From Angelakisella massiliensis (GTDB taxonomy: Bacteria; Bacillota; Clostridia; Oscillospirales; Ruminococcaceae), in the NCBI RefSeq assembly GCF_900104675.1, contig NZ_LT629945.1:1602756-1666755 (forward strand): a stretch of 64,000 nt of DNA, given 5' to 3'. This document shows, in pieces, positions 1 to 8,641 of this stretch. The position numbers and the translations under genes are program-made. The notes below the pieces were generated by a model, which searched no databases, had not been told where the DNA came from, and saw only the letters and a program-made list of their open reading frames with translations. Position 1 is the first letter of the stretch. Each line of letters begins with the position of its first letter.

Positions 1-90
1 TTGTTGTTTAGACTGGCACCATTTTGACACAGCAGAGCGTGTTTGTCAACGATACCGGAGCAAATTTTCCTGTCCAAAAGGTGAAACTTC

Positions 91-215
91 TTCTGAGAAA
101 AAACCTGGCCCTGCGCCCACCAGGGTACGGAACCGAGGGTATCACCGCTGGTTGCGGTGTATCCAGAGGGTACCCCATGCCCCTGGAAGTGTGCCGAACT
201 TTTTTGACACGCTCA
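91..215 (+). repeat. Dispersed multi-hairpin element, copy 1 (internally deleted)
   Basis: This is a shortened copy of the element seen in full at 8642-8846 and 50842-51047. The left end resembles the others (GTAGAAAAACCTG-like), but the AT-rich segment and first hairpin are missing, so the sequence jumps to the GCGCCCAC core. The remaining core, the CTGGAAG segment and the terminal TGACACGCTCA are recognisable. The right end abuts a GC-rich hairpin at 216-251. Positions 1-90 show no gene; the short open frame there runs into the repeat and is not credible. Confidence 0.75.
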
Positions 216-251
216 GGGCCTGCCTAGACCAAATCGGTCCCAGACAGGCCC
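216..251. terminator. Hairpin at the 3' end of the arc operon, abutting repeat copy 1
   Basis: Arms GGGCCTGCCT (216-225) and AGACAGGCCC (242-251) form a stem around a 16-nt loop. It lies directly downstream of the minus-strand arc operon and begins at the first base after the repeat's terminal GCTCA, the same junction as at 8847 and 51048. No long U-tract follows on the minus strand because the repeat starts there, so its efficiency as a terminator is uncertain. Confidence 0.5.
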
Positions 252-312
252 CTTGTTCTGCTGGATGTTAGGCTGAGATTTTCCTCACACCTGCTGCGAG
301 CAGGGAAAGCTC

Positions 313-1407
313 TTATTTCAGCGCGCCTACGCCCTTGGCCACATTGACGATGAAATCCTGGGCATTGGTGAGCATACTGATGGCGCTGAGACTGCCCCGG
401 TCCGCCAGCTTGTTGGTGACAAACTCGGAGGTGTCGATGCAGTAGATATACAGGGGCCGGACCACGCCGTCCACAACCCGGAAGCTGGGGGTCATATTGC
501 CGGTGGCAATGGTGTGCAGCTGGGTAGCCAGGCAGATAACGGTGGTGGCATCCCGGACCATATCACGCATCCGGCTCTGTCCCTCGTAGGCGCTGGCGAT
601 CACTTCCGGCAGGGGACCATCGTCCCGGATGGAGCCGGTGAGGACAAAGGGAACATTTTTTTGCACCAAAGAATACATGATGCCGTCTTTGATGTTGTGA
701 TCCTGGATAAACTGAGGGATGGACCCGCTGCGGCGCACCAGGTTGATGACGTCCAGGTGGTTGTAGTGGCCCTGGGGACGGCTTTCCTGGGTATAGATAT
801 CCTGCCCCAGAGCAGTGCGGAGCAGACCTCCCTCCAGGTCGTGGGTGGCCAGGGCATTGCCGGCCATGAGGCCCTGAACAAAGCCGCTTTCCACCAACGC
901 CTGCATGGAACGGCGGGCGTCATAGTCAAAAGAGAAAGCGGGGCCCATGACCCACACCACCTTGCCGTGTTCCCGCTCGTATTTCAGCAGTTCGTACAGC
1001 TGGTCATAATCCTTGGAAAAGGCGGTTTCACGGGAACGCCCGGTGCGGAAAACAAACTGATCCGCTTCTTTGCCGGGTTCCTGGAAGCCGGTGGCGTGGA
1101 GGTAGATACCTTCCTCACAGTTTTCAGTGCGGCCCAGGATCACCTTGTCCCCCTTGCGGATATTCCGGTTTTCCACTACATCCAGGCGCCCGTCCTCCCG
1201 GAGAACCACAGAGCTGTCCATCCGGCTTTCTTCCGCCAGAAGCCATTTGCCGTCAACCTTGAAATACTCGGGATACATGGAGGTGCTGTGGTAATAGTCG
1301 GGGGCTACGCCGTCCATGTCGGCCACAGCGATTTTGACGTCGGGCGCATCTTTAAATTTCTGCTGGGTGAAATCGGGACCATGATAGGTTGGGATTTGAA
1401 ATGCCAT
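313..1407 (-). CDS. Archaeal-type ornithine cyclodeaminase (TIGR00300, LOR/SDH-conserved family)
   Basis: This 364-residue protein belongs to the TIGR00300 family, also found as the C-terminal part of the cyanobacterial arginine dihydrolase/ornithine cyclodeaminase AgrE. Recognisable stretches are STSMYPEYF near residue 43, GSIRDDGPLPEV near 258 and LATQLHTIATGN near 294. Characterised members deaminate and cyclise L-ornithine to L-proline with NAD+ and release ammonia. It is the last gene of an operon with arcA, argF and arcC (38-nt gap to arcC), so ornithine made by the arginine deiminase route could be turned into proline. The start is supported by AGGAGG nine bases upstream. It is unrelated in sequence to the mu-crystallin type of ornithine cyclodeaminase. 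The family call is firm; the exact reaction is inferred from family and context. Confidence 0.78.
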   Translation of the reverse strand: MAFQIPTYHGPDFTQQKFKDAPDVKIAVADMDGVAPDYYHSTSMYPEYFKVDGKWLLAEESRMDSSVVLREDGRLDVVENRNIRKGDKVILGRTENCEEGIYLHATGFQEPGKEADQFVFRTGRSRETAFSKDYDQLYELLKYEREHGKVVWVMGPAFSFDYDARRSMQALVESGFVQGLMAGNALATHDLEGGLLRTALGQDIYTQESRPQGHYNHLDVINLVRRSGSIPQFIQDHNIKDGIMYSLVQKNVPFVLTGSIRDDGPLPEVIASAYEGQSRMRDMVRDATTVICLATQLHTIATGNMTPSFRVVDGVVRPLYIYCIDTSEFVTNKLADRGSLSAISMLTNAQDFIVNVAKGVGALK

Positions 1408-1445
1408 GAGAAAACTGCCTCCTTTTCTTTCTCTTCAAGATCAAG

Positions 1446-2402
1446 TTATGGATTGGAAATCACAGTGCCGCCTTGGCCTTCCATGGCCGGCAGCGCGTTG
1501 TCCAGAGAAGTGATGATGGCTTTCCTGCCCGGGGCTGATTCCACAAAGCGGATGGCCGCCTGGATTTTTGGCAGCATGGAGCCGGCGGCAAATTGCCCTT
1601 GGGCGGCGTATGTTTTTGCCTGCTGAGTGGTCAGATGATGCAGGTTCTGCTGCTGGGGGGTACCGAAGTAGATGGCCGCCTGCCGGACCTCGGTGAGGAT
1701 CATCAGTACGTCAGCCTCGATCTGCCGGGCCAGCAGCTCAGCGGCGTAGTCCTTGTCAATGACGGCGGCGATCCCTTCCAGCAGGCCATCTTCTCCCCGA
1801 ACCACCGGAATGCCGCCCCCGCCGCAGGTGATGACAATGGTGCTGTCCCAAAGGCGTTTGATGGTCTCAAACTCCAGAATTTCCCGGGGAAGGGGGGAGG
1901 GCACCACCCGCCGCCAGCCCCGTCCGGCATCCTCCTTCATCGTATAGCCCCGCTGACGGGATAAAAGCTCCGCCTCCTGAGGACCATAAAAGGAGCGCAC
2001 CGGCTTTGAGGGATGCTCAAAAGCGGGATCGTCCCTGTCCACCAGTACCTGGGTGACCAGAGAAACCACTGGTATACGGCCAAGTCCCACCTGGTTGAGG
2101 GCTTCCTTCATCCCCAGCTGAAGATGATAGCCGATATACCCCTGGCTCATGGCGTCACAAACGTCGAAGGGCATGGGCGGGATTTCTTTTGCAGCCGTTT
2201 CAAAGGCCTGTTCGATCCGTCCCACCTGGGGCCCATTGCCGTGGACAATGGCGATTTCATAACCTCCCAGGCTCAGTCGGGCCAGGTGCCGGCAGGTGTC
2301 CCGAACCACCTCCAGCTGGGCTTGGGCGGTGGCGGGAGCGCCTTTACGCTGGAGAGCGTTGCCTCCCAGAGCCACTACAATTTTTCCTTTACACACTCCC
2401 AT
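1446..2402 (-). CDS. arcC: Carbamate kinase
   Basis: This enzyme transfers the phosphate of carbamoyl phosphate to ADP, giving ATP, CO2 and ammonia; it is the energy-yielding last step of the arginine deiminase pathway. The product is 318 residues, close to the family norm. The N-terminal KIVVALGGNAL, the HGNGPQVG loop and the C-terminal GSMLPKIQAA stretch are typical of amino-acid-kinase-fold carbamate kinases. An upstream in-frame extension of 34 codons exists but reads into argF as an arginine- and serine-rich peptide. The start at MGVCKGK is preferred because GGAAGG precedes it and it lies 16 nt after the argF stop. Third gene of the arc operon. Confidence 0.95.
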   Translation of the reverse strand: MGVCKGKIVVALGGNALQRKGAPATAQAQLEVVRDTCRHLARLSLGGYEIAIVHGNGPQVGRIEQAFETAAKEIPPMPFDVCDAMSQGYIGYHLQLGMKEALNQVGLGRIPVVSLVTQVLVDRDDPAFEHPSKPVRSFYGPQEAELLSRQRGYTMKEDAGRGWRRVVPSPLPREILEFETIKRLWDSTIVITCGGGGIPVVRGEDGLLEGIAAVIDKDYAAELLARQIEADVLMILTEVRQAAIYFGTPQQQNLHHLTTQQAKTYAAQGQFAAGSMLPKIQAAIRFVESAPGRKAIITSLDNALPAMEGQGGTVISNP

Positions 2403-2418
2403 GGGTTTCCGCCTTCCT

Positions 2419-3411
2419 TTATGCGAGGGTGGCGTAGATGACCGCCTTGATGGTGTGCATCCGGTTTTCCGCCTCATCAAAGACCACAGACTGTTTGGAT
2501 TCAAAGACTTCGTCGGTCACTTCCATCTCCGGCAGGCCGAATTTTTCCGCGATCTCGGCGCCGATGGTGGTGCGGGTATCATGGAAGGAGGGCAGGCAGT
2601 GCATAAACAAAGCGGTATCCTTAGCGTTGGCCATGGCGGCAGCGTTCACCTGATAGGGGCGCAGCAGCTTGATGCGGCTTTCCCAGACGCTGTCCGGCTC
2701 GCCCATGGACACCCAGATGTCGGTATAGATGACATCGGCTCCGGTGGTGCCTTCCTTTACGTCCTCGGTAAGGGTGACGGAGCCGCCTTCCTCAGCGGCG
2801 ATGGCTTTGCAGGTCTTCACCAGCTCAGGAGCGGGGAACAGCTCCTTGGGGGCGCAGGCGGTGAAATGCAGGCCCATCTTGGCACAGGCCACCATCAGGG
2901 AATTGCCCATGTTGTTCCGGGCATCCCCCATGTAGGTGAAGCGAACACCCTTGAGGTGCCCCAGCTTTTCCTCGATGGTCAGCAGATCCGCCAGCATCTG
3001 GGTGGGATGGAACTGATCTGTCAGGCCGTTCCACACCGGTACCCCAGCATAGTCTGCCAGAGTTTGGACCAGCTCCTGGCTGAATCCCCGGTATTCGATG
3101 CCGTCATACATCCGTCCCAGTACCCGGGCGGTGTCGGGGATGCTTTCCTTTTTGCCCATCTGGGAGCTGCCAGGGTCCAGATAGGTAACACCCAGGCCCA
3201 GATCACGTCCAGCCACCTCAAAGGCACAGCGGGTGCGGGTGGAAGTCTTTTCAAAAAGCAGCACGATGTTTTTCCCCTCCAGGTAACGATGAGGGGTACC
3301 GGCACGCTTGAGGTCCTTGAAGTTTCTGGACAGGTCCAGCAGATAGCGGATCTCCCGGGGGGAGAAATCCAGCAGTTTGAGAAAACTTCTTCCACGCAGA
3401 TTGACAGCCAT
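2419..3411 (-). CDS. argF: Ornithine carbamoyltransferase
   Basis: This enzyme converts citrulline plus phosphate to ornithine plus carbamoyl phosphate, in the catabolic direction given its partners. The 330-residue product carries the carbamoyl-phosphate motif STRTR near residue 57, [12 protein letters not shown] in the middle and the ornithine loop HCLPSFHD near 271. Catabolic (arcB) and anabolic (argF) enzymes cannot be separated by sequence alone here; the operon argues for catabolic use. A TTG three codons upstream is also in frame, but AAGGAG lies immediately before that TTG and nine bases before the ATG, so the ATG at 3411 was chosen. Confidence 0.93.
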   Translation of the reverse strand: MAVNLRGRSFLKLLDFSPREIRYLLDLSRNFKDLKRAGTPHRYLEGKNIVLLFEKTSTRTRCAFEVAGRDLGLGVTYLDPGSSQMGKKESIPDTARVLGRMYDGIEYRGFSQELVQTLADYAGVPVWNGLTDQFHPTQMLADLLTIEEKLGHLKGVRFTYMGDARNNMGNSLMVACAKMGLHFTACAPKELFPAPELVKTCKAIAAEEGGSVTLTEDVKEGTTGADVIYTDIWVSMGEPDSVWESRIKLLRPYQVNAAAMANAKDTALFMHCLPSFHDTRTTIGAEIAEKFGLPEMEVTDEVFESKQSVVFDEAENRMHTIKAVIYATLA

Positions 3412-3533
3412 GACAAACAACTCCTTTTTATTTTATCACATCTAAATATTCTGTGAAGCGGGAGACAAAAATTTTCTCAGATCTTCCCGTCTTCGGTTTT
3501 CTGGAGAAATATTCTGCTTCTCTCAGGGAGAAG

Positions 3534-4754
3534 TCATCCTTCCCGCATCAGAGGCATACTCATGCAGCGGGGACCGCCCCGTCCCCGGGAAAGCTCAGAG
3601 CTGGGAATTTCCAATACCGTTACGCCATGGTCCTCCAGGATGCGGTTGGTGATGTTGTTGCGGTCATAGACGACCACTTTGCCGGGAGCGATGCACAGGG
3701 TGTTGGACCCGTCATTCCACTGTTCCCGTTCCGCAGCGATGCGGTCCTGTCCGCCGCAGTGGATGAGAGTGACCCGCTCCAGTTCCAACAGCTCCGCCAG
3801 GACAGTGTCCAGAGGCTTGGTCCGCTCCACCGTACGCACGCCGCCGCTGCCATCCCGGGAGAGCTGATAGATCCGCAGGGTCTGGAGGATACCGGGATGG
3901 ATGGTAAATTTGTCGTTATCCACCTGGGTAAAGACGGTATCCAGGTGCATATAGGCCCTCATACTGGGGATATCCAGGGCCAGGATGGTGTTTACAGCGC
4001 AGCCCTCGGAGCGGAACAGATTGCTGGCCAGCAGTTCAATGGCCTCCGGGGTGGTCCGCTGGGAGATACCGATAGCCAGGGTCTGAGCGTTGAGGTTAAG
4101 GATATCGCCTCCCTCAATGCTGAAGGGGAAAGAGGGCTGATAGTAGAGGGGCACCTTTTGGGCATAGTCCGGATGATAAGTGAGAATGTACCGCCCGTAA
4201 ATGGTTTCCCTGCGTCTGGTGGCGGAATACATCCGGTTGAGGCTCACGCCACGGCCGATGGTGGCGAAGGGGTCCCGGGTAAAGTAAAGGTTGGGAATGG
4301 GTTCCAGAACAAAGCGGTCCTCCCGGCGCACCATTTCGGAAAGGGTAGACTTGGTAGGGCGGCGCAGCTCTGAAAGGTTCACGCCTGCCATGGTTCGCAG
4401 CACCAGCTCCTTTTCATCCTGGATATCCATCAGCAGCTGGAACAGTTCCTCCTGATAGTTGAGGGCCACTGCTCCCGCCTCCCGGATGAAATCCCGGATA
4501 AAAGCAGGCTTCAATGAGGGATCATTTTGAAGGGTCCCGGCCATCAGATCCTCCAGATACAGCACCTCAACGCCGTTGTCTGTCAGGGTTCGGGCAAAGA
4601 CATCATGCTCCCGCTGAGCGGCGGCAAGATAGGGAATGTCGTCAAAGAGCAGACGTTCCAGTGTATCGGGAATCAGGTGTTCCAGCTCCCGGCCGGGGCG
4701 GTGAAGGAGCACCTGTTTGAGAGGACCGATTTCGCTGGTGACATGGATAGCCAA
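3534..4754 (-). CDS. arcA: Arginine deiminase
   Basis: This enzyme hydrolyses arginine to citrulline and ammonia, the first step of the ADI pathway. The 406-residue protein matches the family length. Visible motifs are GPLKQVLLHRPG at the N-terminus, the FTRDPF segment near residue 160, the GGDILN loop near 215, the HLDTVF segment near 272 and the catalytic cysteine in GGPRCMSMPL at the C-terminus. It is the first gene of the operon arcA-argF-arcC-cyclodeaminase, with a 122-nt gap before argF that contains no gene. A divergent AraC-type regulator lies about 470 nt upstream and may control it. No arginine/ornithine antiporter gene was found next to it. Confidence 0.96.
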   Translation of the reverse strand: MAIHVTSEIGPLKQVLLHRPGRELEHLIPDTLERLLFDDIPYLAAAQREHDVFARTLTDNGVEVLYLEDLMAGTLQNDPSLKPAFIRDFIREAGAVALNYQEELFQLLMDIQDEKELVLRTMAGVNLSELRRPTKSTLSEMVRREDRFVLEPIPNLYFTRDPFATIGRGVSLNRMYSATRRRETIYGRYILTYHPDYAQKVPLYYQPSFPFSIEGGDILNLNAQTLAIGISQRTTPEAIELLASNLFRSEGCAVNTILALDIPSMRAYMHLDTVFTQVDNDKFTIHPGILQTLRIYQLSRDGSGGVRTVERTKPLDTVLAELLELERVTLIHCGGQDRIAAEREQWNDGSNTLCIAPGKVVVYDRNNITNRILEDHGVTVLEIPSSELSRGRGGPRCMSMPLMREG

Positions 4755-4932
4755 AAGAAAAACTCCCTTCCTGTGTGGATTTGCGGTTTATTCAGGGTTT
4801 GACACCCTGAGGCGATGATTTTATTGTACTGGATTTTCTGCTGCTTTGCTGGACAAATAGGGTGATTGGGAAAGTATTTTAACGTGCTTTTGCACCCGCT
4901 GAAAAAGTGGTAAAAAAGGGTGTTTTCATCCG

Positions 4933-4961
4933 TTGCCGGACTTTGAAAAATGTGGTAAAAT
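4933..4961 (+). promoter_or_regulatory. Sigma-A-like promoter for the AraC-type regulator
   Basis: TTGCCG (4933-4938) and TAAAAT (4956-4961) are separated by exactly 17 nt. It faces the regulator gene at 5224, and the resulting leader would contain the whole of repeat copy 2. The rest of 4755-5008 is AT-rich and shows no gene; the arcA promoter must lie there on the opposite strand, but I could not pick one convincing pair. Confidence 0.45.
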
Positions 4962-5008
4962 ACAATAAAATTCAGGGCATTTGTCCTTTGATTTTCATTC
5001 CCCAGCAG

Positions 5009-5195
5009 TCAGCCTGTAGAAAAAAGAAAAATTCAAAATCATAGCAATCAGGCGTATGTCCTGATTGTTATACCACGACCCGCGCCCACTGGAGTGTGAA
5101 ACCGGGGGTATCGCCGCTGGTTTCATCAGGAACCTGCGGCGTATCCAGGGGGACCGGGTCCCCTGGAAGTGTGCCGAACTTTTTCGATATGCTCA
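5009..5195 (+). repeat. Dispersed multi-hairpin element, copy 2
   Basis: The sequence starts TCAGCCTGTAGAAAA and ends at GCTCA like the full copies. Hairpin arms seen include CAATCAGG/CCTGATTG, a GGTATC-flanked CGCCGC/GCGGCG stem and CCAGGGG/CCCCTGG. Several bases differ from copies 3 and 5, in part as paired changes. This copy sits in the 5' leader of the AraC-type regulator rather than at a gene 3' end, and no duplicated hairpin flanks it. An open frame through it, in phase with the regulator, should not be taken as an N-terminal extension. Confidence 0.85.
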
Positions 5196-5223
5196 GTATG
5201 ACAGAGGAAAGGAACGTGATGCT

Positions 5224-6480
5224 ATGTCCCGCACTGTGCAGATCCAGCCCTGGTATTGTTCCCATCTGGATCAGGGGACCCTCTGCGGCTTCGACCGGGA
5301 GGTCATTGAGGCGCCCACTCAGCCGCTGCTTCACCAGGGAGCCCGCTTTTTGTTTATCAACAAGGGAGAAGGGGTCCTGCGGCTGCAAAATACCGATTAT
5401 CCTCTCCGCCCCGGCGCATTGGTGGCCATCCTTCCCTGGCAGCTGAGTGAGATGGTACAGGTGGACAGTCCTCTGGCTTATTTTATCCTTCGGTATCAAT
5501 TGGATACAGTCAATGGGGTGATCAAATCCATCTGCAATGTCCGCAGCGAGCCGGTGCGGCTGTTGGAGGAGATGGAAAACAGTCCGGTGATTTATTGCCA
5601 GGGGCGGGATGCCGACAGGATTCAGCAGCTGCTGCTGACTTTGCAGGCGGAGACTCAACGGGGCGAAGGCGGTGAAGCAGACAGCCCTTCCAGAGGCATC
5701 TATGAGATCAGCCTGCTGGTTCAGCTGATGGTGCTGTTTCAGCGGATCGGCATGGCGGGAGACGGCAGGTTTGGACATCCCCGCCAGGAGGTGGACAAGT
5801 CGGAGATTTTCCGTTATCTTTATACCCATCTCAGTGAAAAAATCACCCTCAAAAGCCTTTCCGGCATCTTTTATCTCAGCGAATCCGCCATACGTCTGTA
5901 TATCCGGGAGATGACCGGTCTCTCCTTTTTTGATCTGCTGGGAGAGATGCGGGTAGCCAAAACCATCAATTTTTTGTTATATACCGATCTGACCCTGGAA
6001 GAGCTGGCGCAAATTCTGGGGTATGTGGACGCCTCCCATATTTCCAAGGTATTCGCGGCACGGATGGGAATGAGGGCGGGGGAATACCGGCGCACCTATC
6101 AGAAGGCGGGAGAAATTTGCAAAATCAAGGAAAGCCGTCTGGCTTATGACGTAGTGGCGTGGATCTACCGCAATCATACCGAGCCGCTGACGGTCCATCT
6201 GGTAGCGGAGCGTTTCGGCATCACCACCGAGGAACTGCACAAAATCCTTTTGTATCAGGTGGAAAAGAATTTTGAAAGCTTCCTCAATTATGTCCGGGTG
6301 CTCCATGCCAGCCAGCTGCTGGCGGAAACGGATACCACCATCACCGCCATCGCCATGGAGGTGGGATATAACACCGTGAAATCCTTTACCCGGAATTTTC
6401 TCCGTTTTCAGGTGATGACCCCCAGCAGGTACCGGGAGTTGGCAGCCCGTGCCCGCAGGGAGACGGCAGACAAAGGATGA
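5224..6480 (+). CDS. AraC-family regulator with two tandem AraC DNA-binding domains
   Basis: This 418-residue protein starts with a cupin-like sensor domain (about 1-140). Two successive regions of about 100 residues each look like AraC HTH domains. The first (about 195-295) contains ITLKSLSGIFYLSESAIRLYIREMTG-like and EELAQILGYVDASHISKVF-like helices. The second (about 310-410) contains LTVHLVAERFGITTEELHKIL and ITAIAMEVGYNTVKSFTRNF. AraC proteins normally carry one such domain. The start at MSRTVQ was chosen because GGAAAGGAA precedes it and upstream codons lie in the repeat. It is divergent from arcA, so control of arginine catabolism is plausible; the ligand is unknown. Confidence 0.82.
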   Translation: MSRTVQIQPWYCSHLDQGTLCGFDREVIEAPTQPLLHQGARFLFINKGEGVLRLQNTDYPLRPGALVAILPWQLSEMVQVDSPLAYFILRYQLDTVNGVIKSICNVRSEPVRLLEEMENSPVIYCQGRDADRIQQLLLTLQAETQRGEGGEADSPSRGIYEISLLVQLMVLFQRIGMAGDGRFGHPRQEVDKSEIFRYLYTHLSEKITLKSLSGIFYLSESAIRLYIREMTGLSFFDLLGEMRVAKTINFLLYTDLTLEELAQILGYVDASHISKVFAARMGMRAGEYRRTYQKAGEICKIKESRLAYDVVAWIYRNHTEPLTVHLVAERFGITTEELHKILLYQVEKNFESFLNYVRVLHASQLLAETDTTITAIAMEVGYNTVKSFTRNFLRFQVMTPSRYRELAARARRETADKG

Positions 6481-6553
6481 TTGCCTGGAGGAGCAGACTG
6501 ACAGAGCCCTCAACGAAAGTTCAGCAAGGAAATGGATTGGAAGGAGAAGAGAA

Positions 6554-7363
6554 ATGGATTATCAGCAGATCAATGCCGACACGATTGACAGCTGGTGCGG
6601 CCAGGGATGGAAATGGGGAATACCGGTCTCCCATGAGGAATTTGAGCAAGCCCGGCAGGGAAAGTGGGAAGTATATCTTACCCCTACAAAAACGGTGCCT
6701 CATGGATGGCTGGAACCGCTGGCAGGAAAAAGGATTCTGGGTCTGGCCAGCGGCGGCGGACAGCAGATCCCCATTTTCTCCGCGCTGGGGGCACACTGTA
6801 CCGTGCTGGATTATTCCCCTGTACAGTGTGAAAGCGAGCGGATGGTAGCTGACAGAGAGGGATATGAGGTGGAGGTGATCCGGGGGGATATGACAAAACC
6901 CCTGCCCTTTGAAGACGAGACCTTTGATCTGATCTTTCATCCCGTTTCCAACTGCTATGTACGGCAGGTGCGGCCTGTTTTCCGGGAGTGCGCCCGGGTG
7001 CTGAAAACCGGAGGGGTGATGCTTTCGGGGCTGGATCTGGGGCTCAACTATATTTTTGACGAGACTGAAACCTTTGTCCAGCGCAGCCTTCCTTTCGACC
7101 CGGTGGCGGACCCGGAGTTGATGAAAATGTGCCTGGAAGAGGATTGGGGCGTACAGTTTTCCCACACTTTGGAGGAGCAGCTGGGGGGACAGCTGGCAGC
7201 GGGACTGATTTTGACCCATTTGTACGAGGACACCAATGGGGAAGGCAATCTTCATGACCATCATGTACCAACCTTCGCGGCAACCCGGGCGGTGAAGGTG
7301 CCGCCTCAGCTGCGGCGTGCCTTGACATTGCCCGGAGAAATGGGTATGATGGATCACAAGTGA
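6554..7363 (+). CDS. Class I SAM-dependent methyltransferase
   Basis: The 269-residue product has the Rossmann methyltransferase signature ILGLASGGGQQIPIFSALG near residue 60, where the GxGxG-like loop binds S-adenosylmethionine. It is followed by an acidic VLDYSP and the GDMTKPLPFEDETFDLIF segment typical of the Methyltransf_11 group. AAGGAG seven bases before the ATG fixes the start. It follows the AraC regulator by 74 nt and could be co-transcribed with it. The substrate cannot be told from sequence. Confidence 0.85.
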   Translation: MDYQQINADTIDSWCGQGWKWGIPVSHEEFEQARQGKWEVYLTPTKTVPHGWLEPLAGKRILGLASGGGQQIPIFSALGAHCTVLDYSPVQCESERMVADREGYEVEVIRGDMTKPLPFEDETFDLIFHPVSNCYVRQVRPVFRECARVLKTGGVMLSGLDLGLNYIFDETETFVQRSLPFDPVADPELMKMCLEEDWGVQFSHTLEEQLGGQLAAGLILTHLYEDTNGEGNLHDHHVPTFAATRAVKVPPQLRRALTLPGEMGMMDHK

Positions 7364-7367
7364 ACAG

Positions 7368-7455
7368 CAGGGGGAGCTTGTATATCAGGCTGAGAGGAAG
7401 CGATCGGGCTTCGACCCCAGAACCTGATTTGGGTAATGCCAACGGAGGGAAGCGT
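7368..7455 (+). promoter_or_regulatory. TPP riboswitch (THI element)
   Basis: The conserved TPP-aptamer blocks are present in order: GGGGAGC, GGCTGAGAGG, CGACCC..AACCTGAT and GGGTAATGCCAACG followed by AGGGAAGC. A terminator hairpin follows at 7463-7497, so thiamine pyrophosphate should switch transcription of the downstream thiD off. Confidence 0.93.
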
Positions 7456-7462
7456 GAAAAAC

Positions 7463-7497
7463 GCGGCGGGAGAGGCAGATGCCCCTTCCGCTTTTTT
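7463..7497 (+). terminator. Expression-platform terminator of the TPP riboswitch
   Basis: GCGG and GGG in the left arm pair with CCC and CCGC in the right arm, immediately followed by six T residues (7492-7497). It lies eight bases after the aptamer. The 180 nt from here to the thiD start show no gene. Confidence 0.8.
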
Positions 7498-7676
7498 ATT
7501 TGAAAAGACTCTCCAGGCGGCCCCATGGAAATTGTCTCCAGGAGCTGATGCCGCTTTGGTTTAAGAGCCGGCAGCCGGTGAGAAAAGGCTGCTTTGGCGG
7601 GCTTCGGAAAGCGTTTTTTCCATGGCTTTCCCCCGAGGGATACGGTAATTGTTTCGACAGTAAGGAGAAGATCACA

Positions 7677-8477
7677 TTGGTAACAGCACTTACCATCGCA
7701 GGAAGCGATTGCAGCGGCGGAGCAGGTATTCAGGCGGATCTGAAAACCATGACCGCCCATAAGGTGTATGGCATGAGCGCTATCACCGCTCTGACGGCCC
7801 AGAACACCACCGGCGTGTCCGGTATTCTGGAGGTACCGCCGGAGTTTTTGGCTCAGCAGCTGGACAGCATCTTCACTGATATTCCGCCCCAGGCGGTAAA
7901 GATCGGGATGGTCTCCTCCGCGGAGCTGATTCGGGTGATTGGAGAGAAGCTGGAGCAGTATCATGCCTCCCATATTGTACTGGACCCGGTGATGGTGGCC
8001 ACCAGCGGCGCGCGCCTCATTAAGGAGGATGCAGTGGAAGCCCTTTGCCGGTATCTTATTCCCCTGGCGGAGGTGATCACCCCCAACATCCCGGAGGCGG
8101 AGGTGCTTTGGGGACATTCCATCGGCGATGCCGGAGAAATGGAACAGGCCGCCGCTGCCATTGGAGAGAAATGGAACTGCGGTGTTTTGTGTAAAGGTGG
8201 CCATCGGGTACAGGATGCCGACGACCTGCTGTGGCGGCAGGGACAAAGCCGGTGGTTCCATGGCCACCGGATCAATAATCCCAACACCCACGGCACCGGC
8301 TGTACCCTTTCCAGCGCCATTGCCTCCAACCTGGCTTTGGGTATGCCGTTGGAGGAAGCGGTGGAGAGAGCAAAGGCGTATCTGTCCGGAGCATTGGCGG
8401 CTATGCTGGATTTGGGCAAGGGTTCCGGCCCTATGGACCATACTTTCGCAATCCCTGTGGGCGGCTGGGACAAGTAA
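7677..8477 (+). CDS. thiD: Hydroxymethylpyrimidine/phosphomethylpyrimidine kinase
   Basis: ThiD phosphorylates HMP and HMP-P to HMP-PP for thiamine synthesis and salvage. Starting at TTG 7677 (nine bases after TAAGGAG) the product is 266 residues, the usual ThiD size. Key features are AGSDCSGGAGIQADLKT at the N-terminus, the DPVMVATSGA loop near residue 103 and the anion-hole motif NTHGTGCTLSSAIA near 205. Upstream in-frame codons from 7479 read through the leader and are not protein-like. It is a lone thiamine gene under the TPP riboswitch. Confidence 0.95.
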   Translation: MVTALTIAGSDCSGGAGIQADLKTMTAHKVYGMSAITALTAQNTTGVSGILEVPPEFLAQQLDSIFTDIPPQAVKIGMVSSAELIRVIGEKLEQYHASHIVLDPVMVATSGARLIKEDAVEALCRYLIPLAEVITPNIPEAEVLWGHSIGDAGEMEQAAAAIGEKWNCGVLCKGGHRVQDADDLLWRQGQSRWFHGHRINNPNTHGTGCTLSSAIASNLALGMPLEEAVERAKAYLSGALAAMLDLGKGSGPMDHTFAIPVGGWDK

Positions 8478-8605
8478 ACAGAGACTTCAAAGCCGCAGGA
8501 CGCAGGGAGATATGGGGCCGGGACAAAATCGCAGATAGCAGCAGCTTTTGCCTGATCTGCCATTTTCCCTTTTTGCCATTGAAAAGACAATTTTTCCCTA
8601 AAAAT

Positions 8606-8641
8606 AAGCCCACACCGATCAATCTGGCCGGTGTGGGCTTT
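8606..8641. terminator. Terminator hairpin, left copy (thiD side)
   Basis: AAGCCCACACCG and CGGTGTGGGCTT form a 12-bp stem. The same hairpin with two loop substitutions recurs at 8847-8883, on the far side of repeat copy 3. The left copy runs directly into the repeat (TCAGAC) instead of into its own T-tract. Confidence 0.85.

Noticed and set aside
5065-5223. N-terminal extension of the AraC-type regulator
   Set aside because: The extra 53 codons lie in repeat copy 2, look like the reading frames of the other repeat copies, and have no ribosome site; GGAAAGGAA precedes the ATG at 5224.
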